NCBI RefSeq assembly: GCF_002154725.1
Contig: NZ_MTAW01000037.1
Location: forward strand, 1-49,927
From: Nostoc sp. 106C
GTDB lineage: Bacteria; Cyanobacteriota; Cyanobacteriia; Cyanobacteriales; Nostocaceae
DNA: 49,927 nt
Reading direction: 5' to 3'
Shown here: positions 9,581 through 18,700 of the stretch, piece by piece
Numbering within the stretch: the stretch's first letter is position 1
Layout of the letters: each line of letters starts with the position of its first letter
Position numbers and translations under genes: made by a program
Notes under the pieces: model-generated
Told to the model about the DNA's origin: nothing
Databases searched by the model: none
Seen by the model: the letters and a program-made list of their open reading frames with translations, nothing else

Positions 9581-9880
9581 TTAGTATTGAATTATCTGTT
9601 CAGTAGTTAAAAGATTACGAGTGTAAGCTCGTCTTAGCCAATGTTGAGTTTCATTTAATGAGCCTCGCGCTATCTTAACAAAACGTTTATTTTCTTGATA
9701 ATTACCTCTGCCAAAGCCTTCTGCTACATTTGCTCCTATGCTATCTGCGGAACGTACAATCTGTTTACCAATTGTATCCTTGGCAAAGAAATGCCATCCG
9801 TCAATTATTTTCCAAATGTCATCTGCTAATGGTTCTGATAATTGATAAATTTGTAACTCCTGGAAACGCTTAGTCGACAT
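9581..9880 (-). CDS. Four-helix-bundle protein (S23/23S-IVS family), C-terminus lost by frameshift
   Basis: Small helical protein with the S23 family hallmarks ELQIYQLSEPLAD, GKQIVRSADSIGANVAEG and RGSLNETQHWLRRA. The family is found in rRNA intervening sequences, as stand-alone genes, and as the Avd accessory protein of diversity-generating retroelements; its role outside those is unknown. The frame stops after QIIQY. One frame over, the DNA continues with IINELAPKLNSYLNSIG, the expected C-terminal helix, so a single lost base (probably an A near 9587) truncated it by about 20 residues. The restored frame would end at 9507 in an ATGA overlap with the binding-protein start. It sits between the transporter ATPase and binding-protein genes and has no evident link to transport. 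Confidence 0.8.
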   Translation of the reverse strand: MSTKRFQELQIYQLSEPLADDIWKIIDGWHFFAKDTIGKQIVRSADSIGANVAEGFGRGNYQENKRFVKIARGSLNETQHWLRRAYTRNLLTTEQIIQY

Positions 9881-9953
9881 TTATTAGTTGCTAATAGTTT
9901 ATATATTTTCCAGCAATTATGATTGATATTTATTTTTTGTCATTAGCTAAACA

Positions 9954-9968
9954 CAAATGACAAATGAC
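9954..9968. repeat. Right copy of the 15-bp inverted repeat
   Basis: CAAATGACAAATGAC is the exact reverse complement of 9506-9520. A further degenerate unit (CAATGAC) follows before the transporter ATPase stop codon. Confidence 0.75.
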
Positions 9969-9981
9969 CAATGACAAAAGC

Positions 9982-11109
9982 CTATTGACTAATAGCCAAA
10001 CAATCACTTTCTGTCCACCAAGCATAGATGGGTGTATCAGCATCTGGTAAGCTACCAAAGGTATTAGGTTGCAAAACATTAATGCTGATGCCGTTGATTA
10101 ATTCCACAACATAATTGACGTGAGTCCCTAAATACATGATGTTGACAAGCCTTCCTTCAAAGCAGTTACTTGGCAAATTAGGCGGATAAAGCGAAAGTTG
10201 AATTTTTTCTGGGCGGACGCTGACTACTACTGGTTCGGTTGATTCAATAGGTGTATCTTCATTACGGTTAACGATAATTGTTAGTCCTGTTTTGGTTTGG
10301 ATTTGGATGGTAGAGGCTTCTACAGCAACAATTTCACCGCTAAATAAATTAGTATCACCAATAAAATCAGCAACAAAAGCGGTACGGGGAAATTCGTAAA
10401 TTTGGCTAGGAGTACCAACTTGCTCAATTTTGCCTTGATTGATCACGGCTATGCGATCGCTTAAGGATAGTGCCTCTTCTTGGTCGTGGGTCACCATGAT
10501 AAAGGTCAACCCCAATTCTTTGTGTAAATTTAATAACTCGACCTGCATTTCCTTACGCAACTTTAAATCTAATGCCCCCAATGGTTCATCGAGTAACACG
10601 ACGGAGGGACGGTTGACTAAAGCCCTAGCTAAAGCTACCCGTTGCTGTTGTCCACCAGAAAGTTGATTGGGAAAGCGCGATCGCAAACTTTCCATTTTCA
10701 CCAGTTTTAAAGCTTCTTTGACTTTGCGATCGATTTCCGGTTTGCGAATTTTTTTTAACCGCAGTCCAAAGGCAATGTTATCCCACACATTCAAGTGATT
10801 AAACAGTGCATAGCTTTGAAATACTGTATTGACAGGTCGGCGATAAGGCGGGACATTGGTCATAGACTGACCCTGAATCAATACCTTACCAGCATCAGCT
10901 TGTTCAAACCCAGCAATCAAACGTAATATAGTTGTCTTGCCACAACCAGAAGGACCTAGGATACTAAAGAATTCTCCTTGTCTAACGTCCAAGTCTACTC
11001 CATTGACTGCTGGTTCTTGGTTAAAAAACTTGAACACGTTACGCAGCTCAATATCAAGCGGCTGCAAAGCCATCATCTCCTCCTGATTCTGCGTCACAGT
11101 TTGAGCCAT
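9982..11109 (-). CDS. potA: ABC transporter ATPase, spermidine/putrescine type (PotA-like)
   Basis: Energises the polyamine-type importer. The 375-residue protein has Walker [11 protein letters not shown]-loop region, signature LSGGQQQR, Walker B VVLLDEP and the switch histidine in [11 protein letters not shown], followed by a C-terminal TOBE-like regulatory domain with RPEKIQLS. This is the length and layout of PotA. The ATG has a good ribosome site (GAGGAT) close upstream. It is the first gene of the minus-strand cluster and is divergent from the first penicillin-binding protein gene, with a 212-base shared upstream region. Polyamine as substrate is by homology; related ATPases serve iron or thiamine. 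Confidence 0.9.
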   Translation of the reverse strand: MAQTVTQNQEEMMALQPLDIELRNVFKFFNQEPAVNGVDLDVRQGEFFSILGPSGCGKTTILRLIAGFEQADAGKVLIQGQSMTNVPPYRRPVNTVFQSYALFNHLNVWDNIAFGLRLKKIRKPEIDRKVKEALKLVKMESLRSRFPNQLSGGQQQRVALARALVNRPSVVLLDEPLGALDLKLRKEMQVELLNLHKELGLTFIMVTHDQEEALSLSDRIAVINQGKIEQVGTPSQIYEFPRTAFVADFIGDTNLFSGEIVAVEASTIQIQTKTGLTIIVNRNEDTPIESTEPVVVSVRPEKIQLSLYPPNLPSNCFEGRLVNIMYLGTHVNYVVELINGISINVLQPNTFGSLPDADTPIYAWWTESDCLAISQ

Positions 11110-11321
11110 AATCCTCAGTAAAATGCCATGAGCTTACGTGATTGTGCACATTCAGGTAGTCTATTAAGCAGCCTACCTATGCACTTTGGTTCATTGTATC
11201 CGTCAAAAACAATTGTTCGGGAAGATATTCTCGCAATTATTTGACGATTTATACTGAGTAGCGGTCTATAGGATCGTGTATACAAGTAATACTAAAATTT
11301 CGACATCTTTAATCTTTTTTT

Positions 11322-13163
11322 ATGGCTTTATTACCATCAGCCCTACCAGGTAGCAAAAAAGACACGCGTACAGTTGGTCGTGGTTTCCAATCAATATTTT
11401 TAATTGGATTTACATTATTAATGACGGCTGGTATTGATGCTCGTCTAGCTTATTTACAAATTGTAGAAGGACCAAAACTGCGGCAAAGAGCAGAGTCCAA
11501 CCGAATTCGGATGATTGCTAAACAACCAGAACGAGGCAATATTTTCGACCGCAATGGCAAACTTTTAGCCAGTACTCGCTATCCTCATTCTGTATATTTG
11601 TGGCCGATGGCTCACACTAAGCCTTCATGGCCAGTTGTCGCACCGCGCCTAGAGAAAATTCTCAACATTACCCAAGATGAGATGGAAAAGAAACTCAAAC
11701 AGGCTGGTGCTAATTCTTCTTCACTCATCCGGATTGCACGCGACATCAGCGAGGCGCAAATCACGGCATTGAAAGAGTATGCCAACGAACTCCCGGAAGT
11801 AGAAATTAATACAGAAGCTGTTCGCTACTATCCCCACGGCGCAGTATTAGCTCATGTACTGGGCTATACCAGGGAATTAACTGCGGAACAGCTAAAAGAC
11901 AGGAAGGAAGAAGGCTACAGGCTGGGAGATGTAATTGGTCAAATGGGGATTGAAAAAGCCTATGAGCAAATCCTCAGGGGGGAATGGGGCGGTCAGCAGG
12001 TAGAGGTAGATGGTGCTGGTCGTCCTATCCGGGTTTTAGGAGAAAAGCAGGCTAAAGCTGGTAATGATCTGCACTTAACAATAGATTTAAATTTGCAAAA
12101 AGCAGCAGACCAAGCTTTAGGGAAATTTCAAGGTGCAGTTGTGGCAATTGACCCGAATAATGGTGCTGTCTTAGCAATGGCCTCTCACCCCACATTTGAT
12201 CCCAATATTTTCTCTAAACAAAAACTCTCTCAGAAAGATTGGGAAACTTTACAAGGTAAAGACCATCCCTTAGTCAATCGCTCTCTGAGTGCCTTTCCAC
12301 CAGCTAGTACCTTCAAAATTATTACCGCGTCAGCTGGGTTGGAAACAGGTAAATTTTCGCCCGACAGTGTATTACAAACCTTCGGCTCCCTGACTGTGGG
12401 TGGAGTAACTTTTGGTGAATGGAACCACGCCGGATTTGGTCCTTTGGGCTTTCCCAGAGCGCTCGCTATGAGTAGTGATACCTTCTTTTATCAAGTAGGC
12501 AGAAAAGTTGGTGGCCCAGCTTTGATTGAATGGAGTCACAAATATGGGTTTGGTCAAAAAACTGGGATTGAGTTTGCCAACGAAGAATCAAAAGGTCTAG
12601 TTCCCGATGAGAATTGGAAGCAGAAAGCCTGGAAAATTCCTTGGACTGTAGGTGACACTATCAATATGTCAATTGGTCAAGGTGCTTTGCAGGTGACACC
12701 TCTGCAATCAGCAATTATGTTTTCTGTACCTGCTAATGGTGGATATCGAGTGAAGCCCCATTTGCTCAAAGACCATGAAGAAGCAAAAAGCTGGCGAGTC
12801 TCATTAAATATGAAGCCGACAACCATTAACGTTCTCCGGGACGGATTGCGGAAGGTGGTAAGTGAGGGTACAGGGAAACGCTTGGATGTGCCAACCATTG
12901 CCCCTGCATCAGGAAAAAGTGGTACTGCGGAAGCCGGTGGTGGTCGTCCAAATCACACTTGGTTTGGTGCTTATGCACCCAGCGATAAGCCAGAAATTGT
13001 TGTAGTGGGGTTTGGTGAAAACTCTGGCGATCATGGTGGTACTGTTTGTGGCCCAATGGCCTTACAAGTGCTGGAAGCTTATTTTCAGCATAAGTATCCA
13101 GGCAAGTACCAAAAACTAGAGTCTGAAGGTAAGAATCAGAATGGTGGTAGCACTGGAGACTAA
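11322..13163 (+). CDS. mrdA: Penicillin-binding protein 2 (peptidoglycan transpeptidase), copy 1
   Basis: Class B penicillin-binding protein that cross-links peptidoglycan during cell elongation, working with RodA. Features of the 613-residue protein: a short cytoplasmic tail, one membrane helix about residues 24-45, a dimerisation/pedestal domain containing PERGNIFDRNGKLLA, and the transpeptidase domain with the active serine S329 in STFK, an SSDT motif (the SxD form typical of PBP2) and KSGT at about 532-535. All are intact. A close paralogue follows 145 bases downstream on the same strand, so this is a tandem duplication. This copy ends in a Gly/Asn-rich tail after KYPGKYQK. Confidence 0.93.
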   Translation: MALLPSALPGSKKDTRTVGRGFQSIFLIGFTLLMTAGIDARLAYLQIVEGPKLRQRAESNRIRMIAKQPERGNIFDRNGKLLASTRYPHSVYLWPMAHTKPSWPVVAPRLEKILNITQDEMEKKLKQAGANSSSLIRIARDISEAQITALKEYANELPEVEINTEAVRYYPHGAVLAHVLGYTRELTAEQLKDRKEEGYRLGDVIGQMGIEKAYEQILRGEWGGQQVEVDGAGRPIRVLGEKQAKAGNDLHLTIDLNLQKAADQALGKFQGAVVAIDPNNGAVLAMASHPTFDPNIFSKQKLSQKDWETLQGKDHPLVNRSLSAFPPASTFKIITASAGLETGKFSPDSVLQTFGSLTVGGVTFGEWNHAGFGPLGFPRALAMSSDTFFYQVGRKVGGPALIEWSHKYGFGQKTGIEFANEESKGLVPDENWKQKAWKIPWTVGDTINMSIGQGALQVTPLQSAIMFSVPANGGYRVKPHLLKDHEEAKSWRVSLNMKPTTINVLRDGLRKVVSEGTGKRLDVPTIAPASGKSGTAEAGGGRPNHTWFGAYAPSDKPEIVVVGFGENSGDHGGTVCGPMALQVLEAYFQHKYPGKYQKLESEGKNQNGGSTGD

Positions 13164-13308
13164 ATTCAGCATTCAGTATAAAGGCTGAAGTGCATAGGTC
13201 GTCGTTCATTCTTTATACTTTTGCCAGTGAAAGAGTATTTAATGCTGGGTAAAAGCTCAGCATCAATGGTATACAGATTATTTTAATTTTGCAGTAATCA
13301 TTCGTCCT

Positions 13309-15126
13309 ATGGCCTTATTGCAACCAACTCCACTTGGGAAAAAAAATACACGTACAGTTGGCAGAAGCTTTCAGCCTATATTTCTGATTATATTTACTCT
13401 ATTGATGACAAGTGCCATAGGTGCGCGTTTGGCATACCTCCAAATTGTTGAAGGTTCAAATCACCGCAAGCGAGCCGAGTCCAACCGAATTAGAATGATC
13501 CCCAAACAACCAGAAAGGGGTAATATTTTTGACCGCAATGGCAAACTTTTAGCTAGTACTCGCTATCCTCGGTCTGTATATTTGTGGCCAATGGCTCATA
13601 CCAAACCTGCCTGGCCAGTTGTGGGTGCGCGTCTCTCCAAAATTCTCGAAATTCCCCAAGCAGACATTGAAAAAAAACTTGAAGAGGCAGGTAGGAATTC
13701 TTCATCGCTGATCAGGATTGCGCGTGACCTAGATGAAGCCGAGATTACAGCATTAAAGGAGTATCATAACGAACTAACTGATGTAGAAATACATCTGGAT
13801 GCTGTGCGTTATTATCCTCACGGAAAGCAACTGGCTCATGTACTGGGTTATATTCGTGAACTGACTGCTGAACAGTTAAAAGATAAGAAGCAAGATGGCT
13901 ATCGTTTGGGAGATGTAATCGGTCAGATGGGGGTGGAAAAGGCTTATGAGAAGGCACTCAGAGGCGAGTGGGGGGGTCAACAGGTAGAAGTTGATGGTGC
14001 TGGACGACCACTACGGGTTTTGGGAGAAAAACAGGCAAAAGCTGGTAACGATTTGCACTTGACCATAGATTTGGATATGCAACGGACAGCGGAAAAAGCT
14101 TTGGGCGATCGCAACGGTGCGATCGTGGCAATTGATCCCAAGAATGGTGCTGTTTTAGCAATGGTGTCTCACCCCACCTTTGATCCCAATATTTTCTCTA
14201 AGCAGAAACTTTCGCAAAAAGATTGGGAAAGTGTACAAGGTGCAGAACATCCCTTAGTCAATCGCGCCCTTAGCGCCTTTCCACCTGCCAGTACCTTTAA
14301 AATTGTCACCACAACAGCTGGCTTGGAATCGGGTAAATTTTCTCCGAACACAGTGCTACAAACCTACGGTTCCTTGAATATTGGCGGTACTACTTTTGGT
14401 GAGTGGAACCACGCCGGATTTGGCCCTTTGGGTTTTGTCGGAGCATTACAGTGGAGTAGTGATACCTTCTTTTATCAAATTGGTCGGGGAGTCGGCGGTC
14501 CCACTTTAATTGAGTGGACTCGTAAGTATGGATTTGGGCAAAAAACTGGCTTTGAGTTTGCTTCCGAAGAAACAAAAGGTTTAGTTCCCGATCAGACATG
14601 GAAGCAGAAAGTGTGGAAGATGCCTTGGACTGTAGGCGACAGTATTAATATGTCAATAGGTCAAGGTGCTTTACAAACCACTCCCCTACAAGTCGCGATC
14701 ATGTTTGCTGTGCCTGCTAATGGGGGTTATCGAGTCCAGCCGCATTTACTCAAAGATCATGAAGAGGCAAAAAATTGGCGTTCATCGTTAGATATGCAGC
14801 CAACAACTATTCAGATTCTGCGGGAAGGACTGCGGAAGGTGGTAGCAGAAGGTACAGGTAAAGCTTTGAATCAACCAACAGTTCCCCCTGTAGCTGGTAA
14901 GAGTGGCACAGCCGAAGCCTGGAAGCGTGGGGTGAAACAAAATCACGCTTGGTTTGGTGCTTATGCTCCAGCCGATAAGCCAGAGTTATTGATAGTAGCT
15001 TTTGCTGAACATTCCGGTGGTGGTGGTGGTAGTGTTGCTGCGCCAATAATTTTAGAAATTATGGAGGAATATTTCCAACGGAAGTATCCAGGTAAGTATC
15101 AAAAACCAGCAAAACCAAAAACTTAA
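13309..15126 (+). CDS. mrdA: Penicillin-binding protein 2 (peptidoglycan transpeptidase), copy 2
   Basis: Second class B transpeptidase of 605 residues, closely similar to the preceding gene along its length. It keeps the membrane helix near the N-terminus, PERGNIFDRNGKLLA, the active serine S328 in STFK, SSDT and KSGTAEA. Differences gather in the last part: KRGVKQNHAWFGAYAP against GGGRPNHTWFGAYAP, and a shorter lysine-rich C-terminus. The dimerisation segment has also drifted. Both copies look functional, so they may act in different cell types or growth phases; that is inference. The ribosome site is weak. Confidence 0.93.
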   Translation: MALLQPTPLGKKNTRTVGRSFQPIFLIIFTLLMTSAIGARLAYLQIVEGSNHRKRAESNRIRMIPKQPERGNIFDRNGKLLASTRYPRSVYLWPMAHTKPAWPVVGARLSKILEIPQADIEKKLEEAGRNSSSLIRIARDLDEAEITALKEYHNELTDVEIHLDAVRYYPHGKQLAHVLGYIRELTAEQLKDKKQDGYRLGDVIGQMGVEKAYEKALRGEWGGQQVEVDGAGRPLRVLGEKQAKAGNDLHLTIDLDMQRTAEKALGDRNGAIVAIDPKNGAVLAMVSHPTFDPNIFSKQKLSQKDWESVQGAEHPLVNRALSAFPPASTFKIVTTTAGLESGKFSPNTVLQTYGSLNIGGTTFGEWNHAGFGPLGFVGALQWSSDTFFYQIGRGVGGPTLIEWTRKYGFGQKTGFEFASEETKGLVPDQTWKQKVWKMPWTVGDSINMSIGQGALQTTPLQVAIMFAVPANGGYRVQPHLLKDHEEAKNWRSSLDMQPTTIQILREGLRKVVAEGTGKALNQPTVPPVAGKSGTAEAWKRGVKQNHAWFGAYAPADKPELLIVAFAEHSGGGGGSVAAPIILEIMEEYFQRKYPGKYQKPAKPKT

Positions 15127-15247
15127 GATTTGTAGTGGTTTTCAACTCATTCCCATAGAAATTGTGCATAGCCAAAGCTGTACCACAATATAAAGATGTA
15201 TGATGATGGTCTGAGTTTGTAACAGATTGATAACAGTGCAGTCAGGA

Positions 15248-16276
15248 ATGGATTATCGCGATGCTGGGGTTGATGTTGAGGCTGGTAGAGCCTTTGTAGA
15301 TCAAATTCGCAATTTGGTTCACAGTACTTTTAGAAAAGAAGTACTTGGTGGGCTGGGTGGCTTTGGTGGTTGCTTCCAGCTTCCAGCAGGTTACCAGGAA
15401 CCAGTATTAGTTTCTGGGACAGATGGTGTAGGTACAAAGCTAAAAATTGCTCAAATTCTCAACCACCATGACACTGTAGGTATTGATTTGGTAGCGATGT
15501 GTGTTAATGATGTGTTGACATCTGGGGCAGAACCATTGTTTTTCTTAGATTATTTGGCAACAGGTAAGCTGGAGAAAGAGCAATTAACCGAGGTCGTTGC
15601 GGGTATAGCCTCTGGGTGTAAGCAGGCTGGTTGTGCTTTGCTAGGAGGAGAAACAGCAGAAATGCCTGGTTTCTACCAAGTGGGTGAGTATGACTTGGCT
15701 GGATTTTCTGTGGGAATTGTGGAAAAAAGCCAGATGCTAGATGGTTCCCAAGTACAGTTAGGAGATGTAGCGATCGCTCTTGCAAGTTCTGGGATACACA
15801 GTAATGGCTTGAGTTTGGTGCGGAAGATTGTCAGCGATCGCGGATTCGCTTGGAGTGAACGCCCAGAATTATTAGGTGGCGAAACTATCGGTGAAACATT
15901 CCTCAAGCCTACGCAAATTTATGTCAAACCCGTGCTATCTGCACGTCAAGCTGGGATAGAAATTCATGGTATGGCGCACATCACAGGTGGTGGTTTGCCA
16001 GAAAATTTACCCAGATGCTTAGGAACAGGTCAAGCAATTCAAGTTGACCCCAATAGTTGGGCGATCCCCCCTGTATTTCAATGGTTGGCTGAAGCTGGAG
16101 GAGTAAGTGCCCAAGCAATGTACAACACCTTCAATATGGGTATTGGCTTTGTGCTGCTGGTTCCACCCCAGCACGTAGAACAGGCAATTACCTACTTTCA
16201 ATCACAAGATATTCCAGCTTTTGTGATCGGTGAAGTAATTACTGGTTCTAATTCATTAGTGGGATTGCTTAAATAA
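15248..16276 (+). CDS. purM: Phosphoribosylformylglycinamidine cyclo-ligase (AIR synthetase)
   Basis: Fifth step of purine synthesis: ATP-dependent ring closure of FGAM to 5-aminoimidazole ribonucleotide in the cytosol. The 342-residue protein contains [21 protein letters not shown], the GGETAEMPG signature and [13 protein letters not shown], all hallmarks of PurM. I chose the ATG giving [13 protein letters not shown], the usual N-terminus of PurM; a TTG 21 bases upstream also keeps the frame. It follows the second PBP2 gene by about 120 bases without a shared function. Confidence 0.94.
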   Translation: MDYRDAGVDVEAGRAFVDQIRNLVHSTFRKEVLGGLGGFGGCFQLPAGYQEPVLVSGTDGVGTKLKIAQILNHHDTVGIDLVAMCVNDVLTSGAEPLFFLDYLATGKLEKEQLTEVVAGIASGCKQAGCALLGGETAEMPGFYQVGEYDLAGFSVGIVEKSQMLDGSQVQLGDVAIALASSGIHSNGLSLVRKIVSDRGFAWSERPELLGGETIGETFLKPTQIYVKPVLSARQAGIEIHGMAHITGGGLPENLPRCLGTGQAIQVDPNSWAIPPVFQWLAEAGGVSAQAMYNTFNMGIGFVLLVPPQHVEQAITYFQSQDIPAFVIGEVITGSNSLVGLLK

Positions 16277-16512
16277 ATGAATAAATTAATACGAGTAAAT
16301 AAAGGATATTAAAGATTTGTATTGAGGAGCGCTCTACTAAGCTTAATGATTAGTAGCTATATGCGATGAAGCTTGTGACTATCTGCAATGAGATTTTTGG
16401 CAGTATTTGTTACCTATTCTGATTATTCCCATCGAAAATACTCATGGCCGTCAGCGTTGAGATTTGCTAACGTAGTCTTAACATATTGAAAAATTTGCGG
16501 TCAAATTCGAGA

Positions 16513-16553
16513 AAACACCTACCAGCACTAGCTTAAAGTGTTGGTGGTTTCTT
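16513..16553 (+). terminator. Terminator-like hairpin in the purM-PHP gap
   Basis: CCAGCACT pairs with AGTGTTGG around an AGCTTAA loop. The stem extends outward with AAAC/GGTTT pairing and one bulge, then TTTCTT. It lies 237 bases after purM; the rest of the 16277-16615 gap shows no gene. Confidence 0.5.
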
Positions 16554-16615
16554 ATCTGTAAATGTGTGGCGTGTTGGAATGTTTAGAACAACGTATTTTT
16601 ATCTCAGAGGGGGTT

Positions 16616-17302
16616 ATGGTTGTAAACTTTGCTCGGACTTGTGCTTCCACGGAAATTTTAAAGCAAGTATTTCAGAATATTGATGCCCAAAGTTGCCCAA
16701 GATTATTTAACTTTCATATGCACACTGTCCACTCTGATGGCAGATTGCAACCACAAGCCTTAATAGAACAAGCGATCACCATTGGGCTACAAGGGCTAGC
16801 AATCACCGACCATCATACTATTGGTGGCTATCAAGCGGCAAAAGCTTGGTTAGAAGACTGGAGGTGGAATAATCCAGGTGCAACCATTCCCCATCTATGG
16901 AGTGGTGTGGAAATTAATGCCAACCTTTTGGATATTGAAGTTCATATTTTGGCTTACTCTTTCCAGCCAGAACACACCAGCATGAAACCCTATTTGCAAA
17001 GAAAAGCTACTACAGGCAAAGAATATCAAGCAAAGAATGTAATTGCTGCTATTCATGAAGCAGGGGGATTAGCTGTACTAGCTCATCCAGCGCGTTATAA
17101 GCGATCGCATTTAGATTTGATTCCTGCGGCGGCTGACAATGGAATTGATGGCGTTGAAACTTTCTACGCTTACAACAATCCCAACCCTTGGAAACCTAGT
17201 GCTTTAGAATCACAACAAGTGCAACATTTAGCTGATGAATACGGTCTTTTCAATACCTGTGGCACTGATACCCACGGTTTAAGCCTACTCCAACGTTTAT
17301 AA
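16616..17302 (+). CDS. PHP-domain metal-dependent phosphoesterase
   Basis: Polymerase-and-histidinol-phosphatase fold protein of 228 residues. Metal-binding motifs are in order: HMHTVHSDG near residue 40, ITDHHT, GVEI, the histidine in LAHPARYKR, and GTDTHG near the end. Related TrpH/YciV proteins remove nucleotides from RNA or nucleoside 3',5'-bisphosphates; the true substrate here is unknown. I chose the ATG at 16616 because GAGGG lies a few bases upstream; an upstream in-frame ATG at 16562 lacks one. The protein stops soon after the last His motif, so its C-terminus is short. Confidence 0.82.
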   Translation: MVVNFARTCASTEILKQVFQNIDAQSCPRLFNFHMHTVHSDGRLQPQALIEQAITIGLQGLAITDHHTIGGYQAAKAWLEDWRWNNPGATIPHLWSGVEINANLLDIEVHILAYSFQPEHTSMKPYLQRKATTGKEYQAKNVIAAIHEAGGLAVLAHPARYKRSHLDLIPAAADNGIDGVETFYAYNNPNPWKPSALESQQVQHLADEYGLFNTCGTDTHGLSLLQRL

Positions 17303-17608
17303 TGATGCAGGCATATTTTCTTAACACTCCTGGTTCTTCCAGCCGGGGGTTAATATTATTTTGAATTTTAGATTTTCAAGGAATAAATTATCCCAACAAA
17401 TTAATCATTTTTTTACCAATTATGATTAACGAAATTTATATTTGTTATACTCTCAAACAATAAAAACTTATCTTTTTCCCTTGCTTGAATAACTAATTAA
17501 TCCTTCAAAGGCTTTTTTACTACTTTTTTAGCAAGCCCTAATTAGTGTGCCCAAGAAACCTATACCATTGAGATTAAGGTACTTCACCCACCTTACATAT
17601 AATTAACA

Positions 17609-17632
17609 AGCTCACATCAGTGGGCTTTTTTT
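17609..17632 (+). terminator. Rho-independent terminator before the lipoprotein gene
   Basis: A seven-pair stem AGCTCAC/GTGGGCT (one wobble) with loop ATCA is followed directly by seven T. It is about 300 bases after the PHP gene, far enough to suggest that an unrecognised short transcript could end here. The remainder of 17303-17698 shows no reading frame. Confidence 0.7.
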
Positions 17633-17698
17633 ATTATGATATAAATTTTACATTCAAGAATACAATAGAACAGCAAAATATCTGACTGGGAGATTTTA

Positions 17699-18418
17699 AT
17701 GATTGTTAATTGTTTTTGGAAGAAAATTACTATAGCCATTTTTATAGCTACATTTGCTTTTTCTTGTGAGCCAATTGCTAACAGAAGAATAGAGAAAACA
17801 CAAGCTAAAGCCACTGAAGAGCAAAAGTCACAACAAAAGCTTGGCTATGGCGATTTAATTATTAAAGAGCAATCAGATTATCTGATGATTCCAGTTAATC
17901 TCCCAGAAGAAAGTCAAGATCAAGAAAGTAATTATAGTCTTTCGCGTTCCTCTGCCAAAGAATACAAACTATACAACTTTATTTTTTATCATAAGCAAGA
18001 TGGGGCAACTCATGTTTTGTTAAATAAAAAAGCAATTATAAATTCCTTCGATTTCTTAGAGACAAAACTAGCAGGTAAGACACCTACAAGATTTTGGTTA
18101 TATAAAATTCTTGAACAAGATACAAACGTAGATAAAAAAATCAACTTTGAAGATGCAATACTTGGCTATCTATCTGATTTGTCAGGTAAAAATCTTGTAC
18201 AAGTTACCCCCAATAACACTCAAATCCTCAATTGGGTGATTGTTCCCAGTCAAAACGCCTTGTTTCTCAAAATTATTAAAGACTCTAACAATGACAAAAA
18301 ATTTACCGAACTAGACAAGACAAATTTTGTAAGAGTCAATCTTGACAAACCTGCGATGGGAACAGAGATTATTAGTGAGTCTATTGAGCAAGAAATCAAG
18401 TCATATATTTTTAAATAA
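17699..18418 (+). CDS. Putative lipoprotein with two EF-hand-like loops
   Basis: Not a recognised family. The 239-residue protein starts with a lysine, a hydrophobic stretch and FAFSC, a plausible lipobox, so it is probably a membrane-anchored lipoprotein. Two twelve-residue segments match the spacing of calcium-binding EF loops: DTNVDKKINFED about residue 141 and DSNNDKKFTELD about residue 198, with acidic or Asn side chains at positions 1, 3, 5 and 12 but Lys rather than Gly at 6. The ATG has a GGGAG site. It is AT-rich and lies between a terminator and a convergent AT-rich gene. Calcium binding is an inference. Confidence 0.72.
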   Translation: MIVNCFWKKITIAIFIATFAFSCEPIANRRIEKTQAKATEEQKSQQKLGYGDLIIKEQSDYLMIPVNLPEESQDQESNYSLSRSSAKEYKLYNFIFYHKQDGATHVLLNKKAIINSFDFLETKLAGKTPTRFWLYKILEQDTNVDKKINFEDAILGYLSDLSGKNLVQVTPNNTQILNWVIVPSQNALFLKIIKDSNNDKKFTELDKTNFVRVNLDKPAMGTEIISESIEQEIKSYIFK

Positions 18419-18700
18419 AAATTACAGCGAATTTCTGTCCATAATTACCCACTGAAATGTAGTGTGGGAATTGCCCACAAAGTAAAAATTAAAATTTGAG
18501 CGAATGTTGAGCAGGAAGTTTTCTAAGGCTAAGTGTTTCCTACGCCATTCAGGGAATCATTGGCAAAATCACGGTTAAATTGTTTTTATAAATATTTATA
18601 TAATCAACCATTAATTCAGGCTGATTTAGAAAATGCCATAAATCTGTAAATGCATATCATTCAGCTAATAAAAATTTTATTTTAATATTTTAGAGTACTT

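Noticed and set aside
9581-9880. Diversity-generating retroelement suggested by the Avd-like protein
   Set aside because: No reverse transcriptase, template or variable repeat lies nearby.
12826-15046. Long minus-strand frames opposite the PBP2 genes
   Set aside because: They mirror the coding frames, repeat in both paralogues, and lack start sites and family resemblance.
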